Both the position numbers and the translations under genes were made by a program. A stretch of 64,000 nucleotides of DNA from assembly GCA_900547095.1 (NCBI GenBank), contig URFG01000004.1, positions 53,776 through 117,775 on the forward strand, given 5' to 3'. The stretch comes from an uncultured Oscillospiraceae bacterium (GTDB lineage: Bacteria > Bacillota > Clostridia > Oscillospirales > Acutalibacteraceae). The notes beneath the pieces are model-generated. The model worked only from the letters and a program-made list of their open reading frames with translations. It was not told the DNA's origin and did not search any database. The first letter of the stretch is position 1, and every line of letters starts with the position of its first letter. Shown here one piece after another: positions 49,506-59,588 of this stretch.

Positions 49506-52139
49506 ATGAGTCACAAGTATGTTTACCTTTTCAGCGAAGGCAATGCAAAAATGCGTGAGCTTCTCGGCGGTAAGGGTGCTAACCTTGCTGAGATGACCGG
49601 CCTCGGTCTTCCCGTTCCGCAGGGCTTCACCATCTCCACTGAGGCATGCACTCAGTATTATGAAGACGGCCAGAAGATCAATGATGAAATTCAGGCACAG
49701 ATCATGGAGTACATCGAGAAGATGGAAGAAATCACCGGCAAAAAATTCGGCGATAAGGAAAATCCGCTCCTCGTTTCCGTTCGTTCGGGTGCGCGCGCTT
49801 CTATGCCGGGTATGATGGATACTATCCTCAACCTCGGTCTTAACGAAGAAGTTGTAAATGTTATCGCAGAGAAATCCAATAACCCACGTTGGGCTTGGGA
49901 CTGCTACAGAAGATTTATCCAGATGTATTCCGACGTTGTTATGGAAGTCGGCAAAAAATACTTCGAGCAGCTTATTGACGCCATGAAAGAAAAAAGAGGC
50001 GTTACTCAGGACGTTGAGCTTACTGCCGATGATCTTAAGGAGCTTGCTTCTCAGTTTAAAGCTGAGTATAAATCTAAAATCGGCGCTGAATTCCCGACTG
50101 ATCCTAAGGAGCAGTTAATGGGTGCTATCAAAGCCGTTTTCCGTTCTTGGGACAACCCCCGTGCAAATGTTTACCGTCGTGATAACGATATCCCTTATTC
50201 CTGGGGTACCGCTGTTAACGTTCAGATGATGGCATTCGGTAATATGGGTGACGACTGCGGAACAGGCGTTGCGTTCACCCGCGATCCCGCAACAGGCGCT
50301 AAGGGTCTCTTCGGCGAGTTCCTTACTAACGCTCAGGGAGAAGATGTTGTTGCAGGTGTTCGTACTCCTATGCACATCTCCGAAATGGAAGAAAAATTCC
50401 CCGAAGCTTTCAAACAGTTCAAAGATGTTTGTCAGCGTCTTGAAAATCATTACCGCGATATGCAGGATATGGAGTTCACCGTTGAGCACGGAAAGCTCTT
50501 TATGCTTCAGACCCGTAACGGTAAGAGAACAGCACAGGCTGCTCTTAAGATCGCCTGCGATCTCGTTGACGAAGGTATGATCTCCGACGAGGAAGCCGTT
50601 CTTATGATCGATCCCCGTAACCTTGATACTCTTCTTCATCCGCAGTTTGACGCTAAGGCATTAAAAGCTGCCGAACCTATCGGTAAAGCTCTCCCCGCTT
50701 CCCCCGGCGCTGCCTGCGGTAAGATCGTATTCACCGCTGAAGACGCTAAGAATTGGGGCGCTAAGGGCGAAAAAGTAGTTCTCGTTCGTCTTGAAACCTC
50801 TCCTGAAGATATCGAAGGAATGAAAGCCGCTCAGGGTATTCTTACTGTTCGCGGCGGTATGACTTCACACGCTGCCGTTGTTGCGCGCGGAATGGGTACT
50901 TGCTGCGTTTCCGGCTGCACCGCTATCAATATGGACGAGGATAACAAACAGTTTACTCTCTCCGGAAAGACCTATCACGAGGGCGATTTCATTTCTCTCG
51001 ACGGTTCTACCGGTAATATTTACGACGGCATTATCCCGACCGTTGACGCTTCTATAGCAGGCGAGTTCGGAAGAATAATGGGCTGGGCGGACAAGTACCG
51101 CAAGCTCGGCGTTCGCACAAATGCCGACACTCCGCGTGACGCTAAGAAAGCCGCTGAACTCGGAGCAGAAGGAATCGGTCTTTGCCGTACAGAGCATATG
51201 TTCTTCGAAGGCAACAGAATTGATTACTTCCGTCAGATGATCTGCTCATCCACGGTTGAAGAGCGCGAAAAGGCTCTTGAAAATATTATCCCCTTCCAGC
51301 AGGGTGACTTTGAAAAGCTTTATGAGGCTCTTGAGGGCAAACCGGTAACTATCCGCTTCCTGGATCCTCCGCTTCACGAGTTCGTTCCCACAGAAGAGGC
51401 TGATATCAAAAAACTTGCTGATGCACAGGGCAAGAGCGTTGAAGATATCAAGGCTATCATCACTTCTCTCCACGAGGCTAACCCGATGATGGGTCACCGT
51501 GGCTGCCGTCTTGCAGTTACCTATCCGGAAATTGCTAAAATGCAGACAACCGCTGTTATCCGTGCGGCTATCAATGTTAAGAAAGCTCACGCTGATTGGA
51601 ATATAGTTCCCGAAATTATGATTCCGCTCGTAGGCGATGTTAAAGAGCTTAAATATGTAAAGAAGACCGTTGTTGAAACAGCTGATGCTGAGATCGCAGC
51701 TGCCGGAATCGACCTTAAGTATGAAGTTGGTACTATGATCGAGATCCCGCGCGCAGCTCTCACTGCTGATGAAATTGCTAAAGAAGCCGAGTTCTTCTGC
51801 TTCGGTACAAACGATCTTACTCAGATGACTTACGGCTTCAGCCGTGACGACGCAGGTAAGTTCCTTGACGCTTACTATGACGCTAAGATCTTCGAGAACG
51901 ATCCGTTTGCTAAGCTCGATCAGGCCGGCGTAGGCAAGCTTATGGAAATGGCTGTAAAGCTCGGCAAGGGCGAAAGAAAAGACCTCCACTGCGGTATCTG
52001 CGGAGAGCACGGCGGCGATCCGTCCTCTGTTGAGTTCTGCCACAAGATCGGTCTTGATTATGTTTCCTGCTCACCGTTCCGTGTTCCGATTGCTCGCCTC
52101 GCAGCAGCACAAGCAGCGATTAAGGAAGGTAAAAACTAA
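49506..52139 (+). CDS. ppdK: Pyruvate, phosphate dikinase
   Basis: Reversibly makes phosphoenolpyruvate, AMP and PPi from pyruvate, ATP and Pi; central in anaerobic glycolysis. 877 residues. N-terminal ATP-grasp domain (LLGGKGANLAEMT; VSVRSGARASMPGMMDT), the swivelling phospho-His domain with GGMTSHAAVVARGMGTCCVSG, and the PEP/pyruvate TIM barrel ending LHCGICGEHGGDPSSVEFCH. I chose ATG 49506, six to eight bases after AGGAGGTTGA; the ATG at 49461 has no ribosome site. Codon use is distinctly biased (CGT, CTC, GTT), as in highly expressed genes. Confidence 0.98.
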   Translation: MSHKYVYLFSEGNAKMRELLGGKGANLAEMTGLGLPVPQGFTISTEACTQYYEDGQKINDEIQAQIMEYIEKMEEITGKKFGDKENPLLVSVRSGARASMPGMMDTILNLGLNEEVVNVIAEKSNNPRWAWDCYRRFIQMYSDVVMEVGKKYFEQLIDAMKEKRGVTQDVELTADDLKELASQFKAEYKSKIGAEFPTDPKEQLMGAIKAVFRSWDNPRANVYRRDNDIPYSWGTAVNVQMMAFGNMGDDCGTGVAFTRDPATGAKGLFGEFLTNAQGEDVVAGVRTPMHISEMEEKFPEAFKQFKDVCQRLENHYRDMQDMEFTVEHGKLFMLQTRNGKRTAQAALKIACDLVDEGMISDEEAVLMIDPRNLDTLLHPQFDAKALKAAEPIGKALPASPGAACGKIVFTAEDAKNWGAKGEKVVLVRLETSPEDIEGMKAAQGILTVRGGMTSHAAVVARGMGTCCVSGCTAINMDEDNKQFTLSGKTYHEGDFISLDGSTGNIYDGIIPTVDASIAGEFGRIMGWADKYRKLGVRTNADTPRDAKKAAELGAEGIGLCRTEHMFFEGNRIDYFRQMICSSTVEEREKALENIIPFQQGDFEKLYEALEGKPVTIRFLDPPLHEFVPTEEADIKKLADAQGKSVEDIKAIITSLHEANPMMGHRGCRLAVTYPEIAKMQTTAVIRAAINVKKAHADWNIVPEIMIPLVGDVKELKYVKKTVVETADAEIAAAGIDLKYEVGTMIEIPRAALTADEIAKEAEFFCFGTNDLTQMTYGFSRDDAGKFLDAYYDAKIFENDPFAKLDQAGVGKLMEMAVKLGKGERKDLHCGICGEHGGDPSSVEFCHKIGLDYVSCSPFRVPIARLAAAQAAIKEGKN

Positions 52140-52172
52140 TCTAAAATCTTACCGGATTTTACTGATTAAATT

Positions 52173-52211
52173 AAATTCCTCTGCTGAAAATTTTCAGCAG
52201 AGGAATTTTTT
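52173..52211 (+). terminator. Terminator after ppdK
   Basis: A perfect 36-nt palindrome (AAATTCCTCTGCTGAAAA and complement) with a T-run. Confidence 0.9.
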
Positions 52212-52212
52212 C

Positions 52213-52380
52213 ATTGAAGAAAAGAACAGAATTACAATAAGTTCGGGAAGTGCCGCAAAAACGGAAAAGCCCTCGGTTTTAGACAGCAGAGATATAATTC
52301 TTTTTCTAGCTTTGCTAAAATTTTTAAGTATCGAAAAGTTTGAAAGCGAAGCAGTTTTACTCAGATATAATAAATATTGA
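52213..52380 (+). other. Coding-like stretch without a start, after ppdK
   Basis: An open frame ending at 52380 encodes ITISSGSAAKTEKPSVLDSR and then DIILFLALLKFLSIEKFESE. The codon pattern is gene-like, but there is no ATG, GTG or TTG with a ribosome site, and the frame begins inside the ppdK terminator. Either a gene remnant or a chance frame. Nothing else is visible in 52212-52445 apart from the ribosome site of the next gene. Confidence 0.3.
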
Positions 52381-52445
52381 AATATAAAAGAATAATTCCG
52401 ACTGTGTCTTTATATTGAAAAATCTTATAAGGAGATAAATTTAAA

Positions 52446-53228
52446 GTGAATACATTTTTAACTGTTATTGTAACCTTTTTTGCCGGTATGGGAGCAGGAC
52501 TCGGAACAGGCTTTGCTGGAATGAGCGCCGCCGCGGTCATCAGTCCTATGCTTATTGCTTTTTTAAAGATCGATCCTTTTACCGCTGTGGGAATAGCGCT
52601 TGCCTCCGATGTGCTTGCAAGCGCGGTTTCGGCTTATACTTACCACAAAAATAAAAACCTTGATATAAAAAACGGGCTTATAATGATGGCAAGCGTGCTT
52701 TTATTTACCGTTTTCGGAAGCTATATCGCAAGCCTTGTTCCCTCGCACACTATGGGTAATTTTTCTGTTTTTATGACGCTTTTGCTCGGAGTAAAATTCA
52801 TTTTAAAGCCTGTTATGACAACAAAAGAGGCTATGGGCAATGTATCGGCTGAAAAGCGGGCTTTGCAATCGGTTGTCTGCGGAATGGTCATCGGCTTTAT
52901 CTGCGGATTTATAGGCGCTGGCGGCGGAATGATGATGCTGCTTATTCTCACAAGTGTTTTAGGTTATGAGCTTAAAACGGCTATCGGTACAAGCGTGTTT
53001 ATTATGGCATTTACAGCTCTGACCGGTGCTGTTTCCCATTTCGCAATGGGTGAAAAGCCGGATATAACAGTTTTTATTCTTTGCGTTATTTTCACTCTTA
53101 TCTGGGCGAGGATCGCGGCAGTGATCGCAAACAAAGCAAAGCCCAAAACTTTAAATCGGATAACAGGTGTGATCCTTGTTGTGCTTTCAGCCGCAGTTAT
53201 GATATTTAATCTAATTTACGAAAAATAA
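52446..53228 (+). CDS. TauE/SafE family sulfite/anion exporter
   Basis: 260 residues, eight or so membrane helices, with the internal repeat of the family: GAGLGTGFAGMSAAAVISPM in the first half and GFICGFIGAGGGMMMLLILT in the second. Such permeases move sulfite, sulfoacetate or related organic anions; substrate here is unknown. Starts at GTG 52446 behind AAGGAGATAA. Single gene with its own terminator. Confidence 0.9.
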   Translation: MNTFLTVIVTFFAGMGAGLGTGFAGMSAAAVISPMLIAFLKIDPFTAVGIALASDVLASAVSAYTYHKNKNLDIKNGLIMMASVLLFTVFGSYIASLVPSHTMGNFSVFMTLLLGVKFILKPVMTTKEAMGNVSAEKRALQSVVCGMVIGFICGFIGAGGGMMMLLILTSVLGYELKTAIGTSVFIMAFTALTGAVSHFAMGEKPDITVFILCVIFTLIWARIAAVIANKAKPKTLNRITGVILVVLSAAVMIFNLIYEK

Positions 53229-53246
53229 AATTTTAAGAAGAATTAA

Positions 53247-53285
53247 AAAAGCAGACTTTTGAAAATTCAAAAGTCTGCTTTTTAT
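53247..53285. terminator. Bidirectional terminator
   Basis: AAAAAGCAGACTTTTGAA pairs with TTCAAAAGTCTGCTTTTT between convergent genes. Confidence 0.9.
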
Positions 53286-53536
53286 TAACCTTTAAGACCG
53301 TCAGCCTGTCTTTGCATATCCTCGATCACTATATCGAAGATATCGCCTAAAGTCGCGCAGTATTCAAGGACTTTCCACGGCTCGTTCGTATGATAATGAA
53401 TTTTAATAAGTTCATCATCGCCGACCGCTAAAAGGCAATCGCCTTTAAAGTTTTCTGTGAAATAATCATTTATTTTATCTTCATCAAGATTTTCGCCCTC
53501 TATAAGCAGCTGTGTATCATATTTATATTCAAGCAT
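53285..53536 (-). CDS. Standalone FakA C-terminal-like domain protein
   Basis: 83 residues. YDTQLLIEGENLDEDKINDY, DCLLAVGDDELIKIHYHTNE and EYCATLGDIFDIVIEDMQRQ match the third domain of the fatty-acid kinase subunit FakA (DAK-phosphatase-like), but the kinase and middle domains are absent. It has its own ribosome site (AGGAGAAA), so it is a real small gene and not just a fragment. Function unknown; binding to a FakB/DegV-type partner is conceivable. Confidence 0.75.
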   Translation of the reverse strand: MLEYKYDTQLLIEGENLDEDKINDYFTENFKGDCLLAVGDDELIKIHYHTNEPWKVLEYCATLGDIFDIVIEDMQRQADGLKG

Positions 53537-53548
53537 AAATTTCTCCTA

Positions 53549-54454
53549 TCAATGGATCAGTTTTAAAAGCTTATCAAAAATTCCTGCAAGCATTAAAATA
53601 GAAACAGAACCTGTTATAAGACTTATAAGCTGGACCTTAGAAAGCTTTTCTCTGAAAAGAATATAGCCTGCAAGCGAAGCGAACAAAATAATCGATCCAT
53701 TAAACACAGGGAAGAAAATTATACTGTCCATTGCGCCTGTGAGGAAAATATTAAGCCTGTTATAAAGACAGCTTACGAGTGCGCAGGGAATAAGATAAAG
53801 CAGCGAAACACCGCCGAGCTTAGGAACTTTTTCACCTTTTACGCCGTTATAAATAAACGCGGCGATAGAAAGGATAAGCGCCGAAACACCGGCTGAAATA
53901 ACCATCATTGAAGCAACATCGCTTCCGACCGAAGATTTTTGGTGAAATTTAAAGGTGATACTTGTAAGACTTGCCGCAATGAAAAACAGCAGGCAAAATA
54001 TCATCCATTTAAATGTGGGCTTTTGAGGCGAACGCTTAGGCGAAACACAGTAGAACAAAGATACAAGCAGCACAATAAGACCGATGCCCTGCAAAATTGT
54101 GAATTTTTCATGCCAATAAAGCGTACCGAAAATAGTAGGAATAATAAGTGCGGAACAGCCGATAAGCGAAGTTATGGAAATAGATCCGCTCGCAAGAGCC
54201 TCCATTTTAAAAAGAAGAAAGCTTGCGTTGACTACGCCGTAAACCACACCGAAAAACCAGGTGTACTTATTATGAAAATCAATTCTTCCGTCACCCACGA
54301 CCACAAGAATAGGTATCCACACAAGCGAAACGCCCGCATTGAAAATAAGTGCGTCACCCGTATTTTCAAGACCGCGGTTTCCGAATTTATGTAACAGAAT
54401 ATTATTTGATACCGCCAAAACTATCGATATGCAAAGCAACAAAGCCGGACTCAT
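53549..54454 (-). CDS. EamA/DMT family permease
   Basis: 301 residues with about ten membrane helices in two related halves. Typical features are LIFNAGVSLVWIPILVVVGD, ASGSISITSLIGCSALIIPT and the C-terminal FNGSIILFASLAGYILFREK. Drug/metabolite exporter family; substrate unknown. I chose ATG 54454 after AGGGGG; the codon before it is a TTG. It is 12 bp from the FakA-like gene, so both are likely one transcript. Confidence 0.85.
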   Translation of the reverse strand: MSPALLLCISIVLAVSNNILLHKFGNRGLENTGDALIFNAGVSLVWIPILVVVGDGRIDFHNKYTWFFGVVYGVVNASFLLFKMEALASGSISITSLIGCSALIIPTIFGTLYWHEKFTILQGIGLIVLLVSLFYCVSPKRSPQKPTFKWMIFCLLFFIAASLTSITFKFHQKSSVGSDVASMMVISAGVSALILSIAAFIYNGVKGEKVPKLGGVSLLYLIPCALVSCLYNRLNIFLTGAMDSIIFFPVFNGSIILFASLAGYILFREKLSKVQLISLITGSVSILMLAGIFDKLLKLIH

Positions 54455-54522
54455 CAAAATCCCCCTAATTTTATTCCTAAACCATTATAGCATATAATTC
54501 CCTTTTTGCAATGCCTTTTTTA

Positions 54523-57303
54523 CTAATTTCTTATATTGATTAAAGCTATATTGTAAACACTTGGATCCGATTTAAGCGCAGCTTTAACAGCGCAAAAAGA
54601 ATTAGGAATACTGTCTTTTAAAGCTGTGAAAACGCCGTTTTGATCGACATTTCCTTCGCCTGCCTCAATAGACCATTCAACTTCTCTTTCATCAGTACCG
54701 AGAATTTCAGCCACTTTTAATTCCGCTTTCTCACCCGGTTTTACAGCAAAGCCGCATTTTTCGAGATTAAGCTGTTTTGTTTCGGGGAGAGTTGTAAGAA
54801 CAGTAAGAGTATGGTTTGAAGGAATGGTAATCTTTAATCTGCCGTTTTGAGCTAAAATCTTTTCGGTAACTGCAGGAATTTTACCTTCCTCTGCGGGAAG
54901 TGTGGGGAAATTAGGCATATAAGCAAACTGAGCTTTATTGAAAACTCTTGTCTTATAATCGTTAAGACTGATATAAACAGTTCTGTCTTTAAGATCATAC
55001 TCGCTTTCAATAAGAATAGTTACTTCACCGTCGGGCGAAACAAATCCGCAGGCTCTGGCGTCTGTTTCATCGTCGAAGCGCGATTCGATATTGCTGTCAG
55101 AGCTATAAGATGCCATTGATCCCGAATGCATTTTTACATAGTTCATTATAAGTCCTATCTCTTTAAATCGCGGACTTATACCGTCTAAAGTATCACTCGG
55201 AATTTTAAATAAAACATCTTCGATATTATTTACAAGCTTTCCGTCTTCTTTAACTGCGCCCGACATAAGACCGTCGGCAGAGCCTTTAAAACCGTTTTTA
55301 GTCTGCTCTATAAACTGGCCTGCCTGCGAATGCCAATAGCGATTAGTTCTTACCAGCTTACCGTCAATATTTTCGTATCCTTCTGAAAATTCATTAACAA
55401 TCAAATTGTCATATTTATCGCCGGTTTCTCTGTAAACAAAATGATTCAAATATCTTAATAAGTGTTTGGATGGATATTGTTCTGTACTTAATAAATCGAT
55501 TTTTCCGTCTGAGTTCTCAGCAACACCTGAACAAAATTCATTAAAATTATTTTTTTCAAAAGCATTTCCTGCCAAAGAAGCCGAAATAATTTTTACACTG
55601 TTTTTTATATCTGATTTATCAATTTTTTTCTTTATAATATTAATTAAATCAGAGTATTTTTTAATTTTATTTCCAAAGCAGGCAAAACCTTCTCTGTTTA
55701 TATTCTTATAAAAAGCAACAGTTTTAATATTATCGTATCCGCGCTTTAAGCATTCGGTTAAAAATGCGATAACGGCGTCCGAATAAAGAATGATATCTTT
55801 CGGTGCCGCAATACTTATATCTTTTGAAGCGTTTTTAACGGCAAACCAATTATAAATATCACGATCTTTCGTTCCGCAGAAATTAAGATAAATTTCACTG
55901 CCCGCATTTTTCGCCGCGGAAAAATACTTATAAAGCCATTTCATCTGCTCGGAATCAAAATTAAATTTACCTGATTTATAATTATTTTCTCCCTTTGCAT
56001 TATCGGAATCATCGATAAAATAATCTATAAATACAGGGATTCTTACAAATGCGGGTTTTAATCTGTTAAGCCTGTCGAATTCAACGGCTAAGTGCGCGTC
56101 GGTCATAAACGCAGGAGAATCCTTGCTCATTTTACTTTTAAGCGGAAGATTCCACGCATTTGTACCAAGACCGAAATGATCCTTGCACTTTAAATTTTTA
56201 ACATCGAATTTAAAGCTTAGATCGACGCTGTTATCGGCGAACTGACCGCCTGCGGCTTTGATTCCGAAAACTTTAAGCTGTGAGATAACGCCGAGAATTT
56301 TATCACCATAATAAGGGTGGGCGCCCTTTTCAATCTCAAAGCGGACAAATAACGCAGTTCTCGGTAAAAACTTAAATTCAAAATTGCCGTCTTCGAATTC
56401 GCCCTCAAAAGTTTTTAAGGGTTTAACATTTTTCCCGAATAGGTCTGTTTCTTTATCCGAAACATATAAACTTAGCTTTTTGGGGAAATATTCATTGTCA
56501 CAGCCGAAAATTGCCGAAATTTTATTTATAGAGCAAACTTCGTTAAGGTCGACTACAATATTTACACTTTCCTCGCCGTCTTTACCTGCAAAAACATTAT
56601 AAACCGAAGGATCATCCTTAAATGCATTTTTAATAAAATACATATTTTCTTTAATAACCCAATTTGAAATGAATTTGTTGATTTCAGAATCAATATTTTT
56701 TCTTTCAAAAGTAGATTTGTTTTCTAAACAGACATATGAAAAACTGCTCTTATCTTTAATAAGGTTTTGATAGTTGTTCACTTGTGAATTAAGACCCGAA
56801 GCCGCCATATTTACAATATTTAAACAATTATCTTTGCAAACTAAAGAAATATGAATATATCTGGCAAAAACAGTTAGTTTTTCCGGAATAAAAGAAATTT
56901 CTGCAAATCCATCCGATGATTTTTCTGAAAATATAACATTTTCTTCTGAAGTAAAAACTTTATTTTCTTCATCTGTAATGCAAATTTTTACTTCTTTTAA
57001 ATTTTTATTTATGCATTTGATTTCAAAATCACAAATACCTCTCTTTGAAAGAAGATCAAAGACGAAATCAATTCTTTTAGAATTCCCTAAGTCTATAATA
57101 GCAGGGCTTTTAAGATCATTTTTAAATATTTTTTCGTGTAGTTCTTCCGAATATTCTTTAAATAAAACAGATTTTGAACTATCATCAGTTCTGTATACTT
57201 TTACAGGCATAGAGTAGAGAAGATTGATTTTTTCAATCGGAAAATCTATAGTTTTATCGTATAATCCAAAATTTTTAAGCAAATTAAAAAAATTATCTTT
57301 CAT
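54523..57303 (-). CDS. GH-A clan glycosidase-like protein lacking the acid/base Glu
   Basis: 926 residues, paralogue of the upstream gene. No signal peptide. It has a discoidin-like beta domain (~240-350), a TIM-barrel region (~370-720) and a C-terminal Ig-like domain (VKPGEKAELKVAEILGTDE; GNVDQNGVFTA), plus ~200 extra residues at the N-terminus. At the acid/base site the paralogue has YNEVNGG; this protein reads Y532-K533-N534-I-N, so Asn replaces Glu. The nucleophile-type Glu is kept in LIVNEFSEG (E638). It is probably not a normal hydrolase; carbohydrate binding, a regulatory role or unusual catalysis are possible. 14 bp after the paralogue. Confidence 0.65.
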   Translation of the reverse strand: MKDNFFNLLKNFGLYDKTIDFPIEKINLLYSMPVKVYRTDDSSKSVLFKEYSEELHEKIFKNDLKSPAIIDLGNSKRIDFVFDLLSKRGICDFEIKCINKNLKEVKICITDEENKVFTSEENVIFSEKSSDGFAEISFIPEKLTVFARYIHISLVCKDNCLNIVNMAASGLNSQVNNYQNLIKDKSSFSYVCLENKSTFERKNIDSEINKFISNWVIKENMYFIKNAFKDDPSVYNVFAGKDGEESVNIVVDLNEVCSINKISAIFGCDNEYFPKKLSLYVSDKETDLFGKNVKPLKTFEGEFEDGNFEFKFLPRTALFVRFEIEKGAHPYYGDKILGVISQLKVFGIKAAGGQFADNSVDLSFKFDVKNLKCKDHFGLGTNAWNLPLKSKMSKDSPAFMTDAHLAVEFDRLNRLKPAFVRIPVFIDYFIDDSDNAKGENNYKSGKFNFDSEQMKWLYKYFSAAKNAGSEIYLNFCGTKDRDIYNWFAVKNASKDISIAAPKDIILYSDAVIAFLTECLKRGYDNIKTVAFYKNINREGFACFGNKIKKYSDLINIIKKKIDKSDIKNSVKIISASLAGNAFEKNNFNEFCSGVAENSDGKIDLLSTEQYPSKHLLRYLNHFVYRETGDKYDNLIVNEFSEGYENIDGKLVRTNRYWHSQAGQFIEQTKNGFKGSADGLMSGAVKEDGKLVNNIEDVLFKIPSDTLDGISPRFKEIGLIMNYVKMHSGSMASYSSDSNIESRFDDETDARACGFVSPDGEVTILIESEYDLKDRTVYISLNDYKTRVFNKAQFAYMPNFPTLPAEEGKIPAVTEKILAQNGRLKITIPSNHTLTVLTTLPETKQLNLEKCGFAVKPGEKAELKVAEILGTDEREVEWSIEAGEGNVDQNGVFTALKDSIPNSFCAVKAALKSDPSVYNIALINIRN

Positions 57304-57317
57304 TTCTTTTTCTCCTT

Positions 57318-59558
57318 TCAGACAATATTGAAAATAGCAACAGCATAAGAGGACGGATCAAATTTTGAAACAATTTTAACGGATACTGTTTCACCTGCTT
57401 TTGTATCTTCGGCAGTATAAATTCCGTTTTGATCTACTGACCCGTTTCCTATGAGCATTTCAAAGGTAACATCTTTTTCACTGTTTTGAGCGAAATCTTT
57501 GTCGGTTCCGTAAATACCTTTGATATTTATTTTTTTGCTTTCTCCGCATTTTATCTCGGTTAAAACATTTTCAAGAATTATCTGTACCTGTTCTTTTAAG
57601 GTGGTGTATAAAACAATATTGTGGGCACTGTCAACATCGTCGTAAATATATCCGTCTGTTACGGTCAGATATTTTTCGGTTACGGGAAGAATTGCGTTTT
57701 CTTCGCCGGCTGTATTATAACGGTCATACGCGTAAATATATTTATGCTTTTCGAAAACTCTTCCGTTAAATTCTTTTCCGACAAATATTTTTAATTCTCT
57801 GACTTTATCGCAGTCATTTATATCCGCCACAACAGTCATATTTTCTTCCTTTTTATATGCTGCTGCTATAACATCTTCTGAATTTACACTCGATTTTATA
57901 ACGCTGCAATGCCTCGGCACATATCTCATCATAAGTCCGAAATCCATAAATTTCGGAGAAATCTGATCTATTTTGTCACAAGGAGTAAGCCACATACAAA
58001 TTCCCATATCATTTTGATTGACATTAAGCGGAGGACCGATAAGCATTCCGCATAAAAACCATGAAGCCGAGCCTCCACAGCCTGCATTGGAATGGGCGAT
58101 AGCCTGATCGGCTTCAGTATGTGAAAATGCATTGTATCTGTCTTTATTGGCCGTAGTTCCGGGGGCATTTCCCGAACTATACTCAGTTATATAAATATTT
58201 GGATACTTTTCGGTAAGCTTTTGAGTCATAGCAAGGATTTCATCATATTTTTTATATACCGGATATTCATGATTACTTAAAAAATCATAACAAGGATTTC
58301 CTTTTTCATCGCGGCAATTTTCAATTATAAAATCGAGAAAACTGCAAATAACCTTATCATATACAAATCCTGCTAAGTCGGTTCCGCAAATTTTAACAGT
58401 GTCACGAAGGTTTTCTTTCAAAAACGCATAATGACATTTTTTAATCATTTCGCTGTAATAAACGCGCTTATCGGCGAAAGCCTCGAAACAGCCGCCGTTT
58501 ACCTCATTATAAAACGAAAGATAGTCGATAGTCTTGCAGCCTTTTTTTCTCAAATACTTAAAAAGAGCGACAGTTGCATTGGCAAAGCTTTCTAAATCTC
58601 TCGGAGCGCTTCTTGTTCCGTTTTCAGTGAGTTCTGAGCCTTTTATTGAAAACCAATTTCTTATCTTCGGATCTACTCTTCCGCCCATATTCACCTGAAC
58701 AGAGGTTCCGGTATCGCTGAAAGCAAGACAGTTGGTAAGAAAATATTGACATTCGCGCGACTCAAAATTATATATTCCCTTTTCCCATTTTTCTTTCTGG
58801 ACACTTTCAGGCTCATCCATAAAAATGAGCCAGCTTGGCATAAACATCATTCTTACAAATGAGGGTTTTATCGTGTTTATTCTTTTAAAATTAACCGTAT
58901 CAAACGCCGCGTTCATTCCTTTTGTGTCAGGTCCAACCCAATAGTTATCTCCGAGTCCGTCAAAATCAGGCTGAATTAATGAGTCCGAATCAGTTGTAAT
59001 CTCAAGAAGTCCTTTTTCGCTTTCAAGGCTTTTCCCGAAAACTGATATGTTTTTTATTGCTGTCAAAAACGTATCAGATACAGAACCGTTTTCCATTTCA
59101 ATTCTGACATATCTTGAAGAAGGCAAATTTAATATTGTAAAACTTTTACTATCGGAAATATCGCCCGCGATCACCGCATTCTTCTCTTCAAAAATATCCT
59201 TTAATTCCTCTGAAAAATAAAGTTTAATATTTTTCGGATCCAATTCCCTGTTATCGGTAAATTCAATCTGCAATGAATTTATATAGCATTGTTCATTTAG
59301 ATTGATAACAATATTGATAGTTTCATCGCGTGTTTTTACAGATAAATCGCCTATACCGCAATCGTTATAGAAAACATTTTTAAACGGAAATTCAACATCC
59401 ATTCCATCAAAAGCAGAAGCTTTGTTATTATCAGGATTTATCTCTTTGAATACAGCATTTTTTTTACTTTTTTTGTAAACGCTGTAAACAAAAGCATCTT
59501 TGTCTAAAAGGTTTTTATACTTTTCTTCTTTGGCTAAATCAGCAATTAGTTTTTCCAT
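57318..59558 (-). CDS. GH-A clan (GH39-like) glycoside hydrolase, cytoplasmic
   Basis: 746 residues without a signal peptide. Residues ~60-185 form a discoidin-like beta domain (INIVINLNEQCYINSLQIEF). The TIM barrel spans ~195-560 with the clan A catalytic pair: acid/base E352 in FYNEVNGG and nucleophile E459 in NIYITEYSSG. A C-terminal Ig-like domain carries GNGSVDQNGIYTA. GH39 or a near family is my best guess; substrate is probably an imported oligosaccharide since the enzyme stays inside the cell. First gene of a two-gene operon with a promoter at 59616-59589. Confidence 0.65.
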   Translation of the reverse strand: MEKLIADLAKEEKYKNLLDKDAFVYSVYKKSKKNAVFKEINPDNNKASAFDGMDVEFPFKNVFYNDCGIGDLSVKTRDETINIVINLNEQCYINSLQIEFTDNRELDPKNIKLYFSEELKDIFEEKNAVIAGDISDSKSFTILNLPSSRYVRIEMENGSVSDTFLTAIKNISVFGKSLESEKGLLEITTDSDSLIQPDFDGLGDNYWVGPDTKGMNAAFDTVNFKRINTIKPSFVRMMFMPSWLIFMDEPESVQKEKWEKGIYNFESRECQYFLTNCLAFSDTGTSVQVNMGGRVDPKIRNWFSIKGSELTENGTRSAPRDLESFANATVALFKYLRKKGCKTIDYLSFYNEVNGGCFEAFADKRVYYSEMIKKCHYAFLKENLRDTVKICGTDLAGFVYDKVICSFLDFIIENCRDEKGNPCYDFLSNHEYPVYKKYDEILAMTQKLTEKYPNIYITEYSSGNAPGTTANKDRYNAFSHTEADQAIAHSNAGCGGSASWFLCGMLIGPPLNVNQNDMGICMWLTPCDKIDQISPKFMDFGLMMRYVPRHCSVIKSSVNSEDVIAAAYKKEENMTVVADINDCDKVRELKIFVGKEFNGRVFEKHKYIYAYDRYNTAGEENAILPVTEKYLTVTDGYIYDDVDSAHNIVLYTTLKEQVQIILENVLTEIKCGESKKINIKGIYGTDKDFAQNSEKDVTFEMLIGNGSVDQNGIYTAEDTKAGETVSVKIVSKFDPSSYAVAIFNIV

Positions 59559-59588
59559 TTTGTCGCTCCTTTTAAAAAGTTTAAATTA

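Noticed and set aside
51246..52043. 265-codon open frame antisense to ppdK
   Set aside because: Long antisense frames arise from the strongly biased codons of ppdK; no ribosome site and no recognisable motifs.
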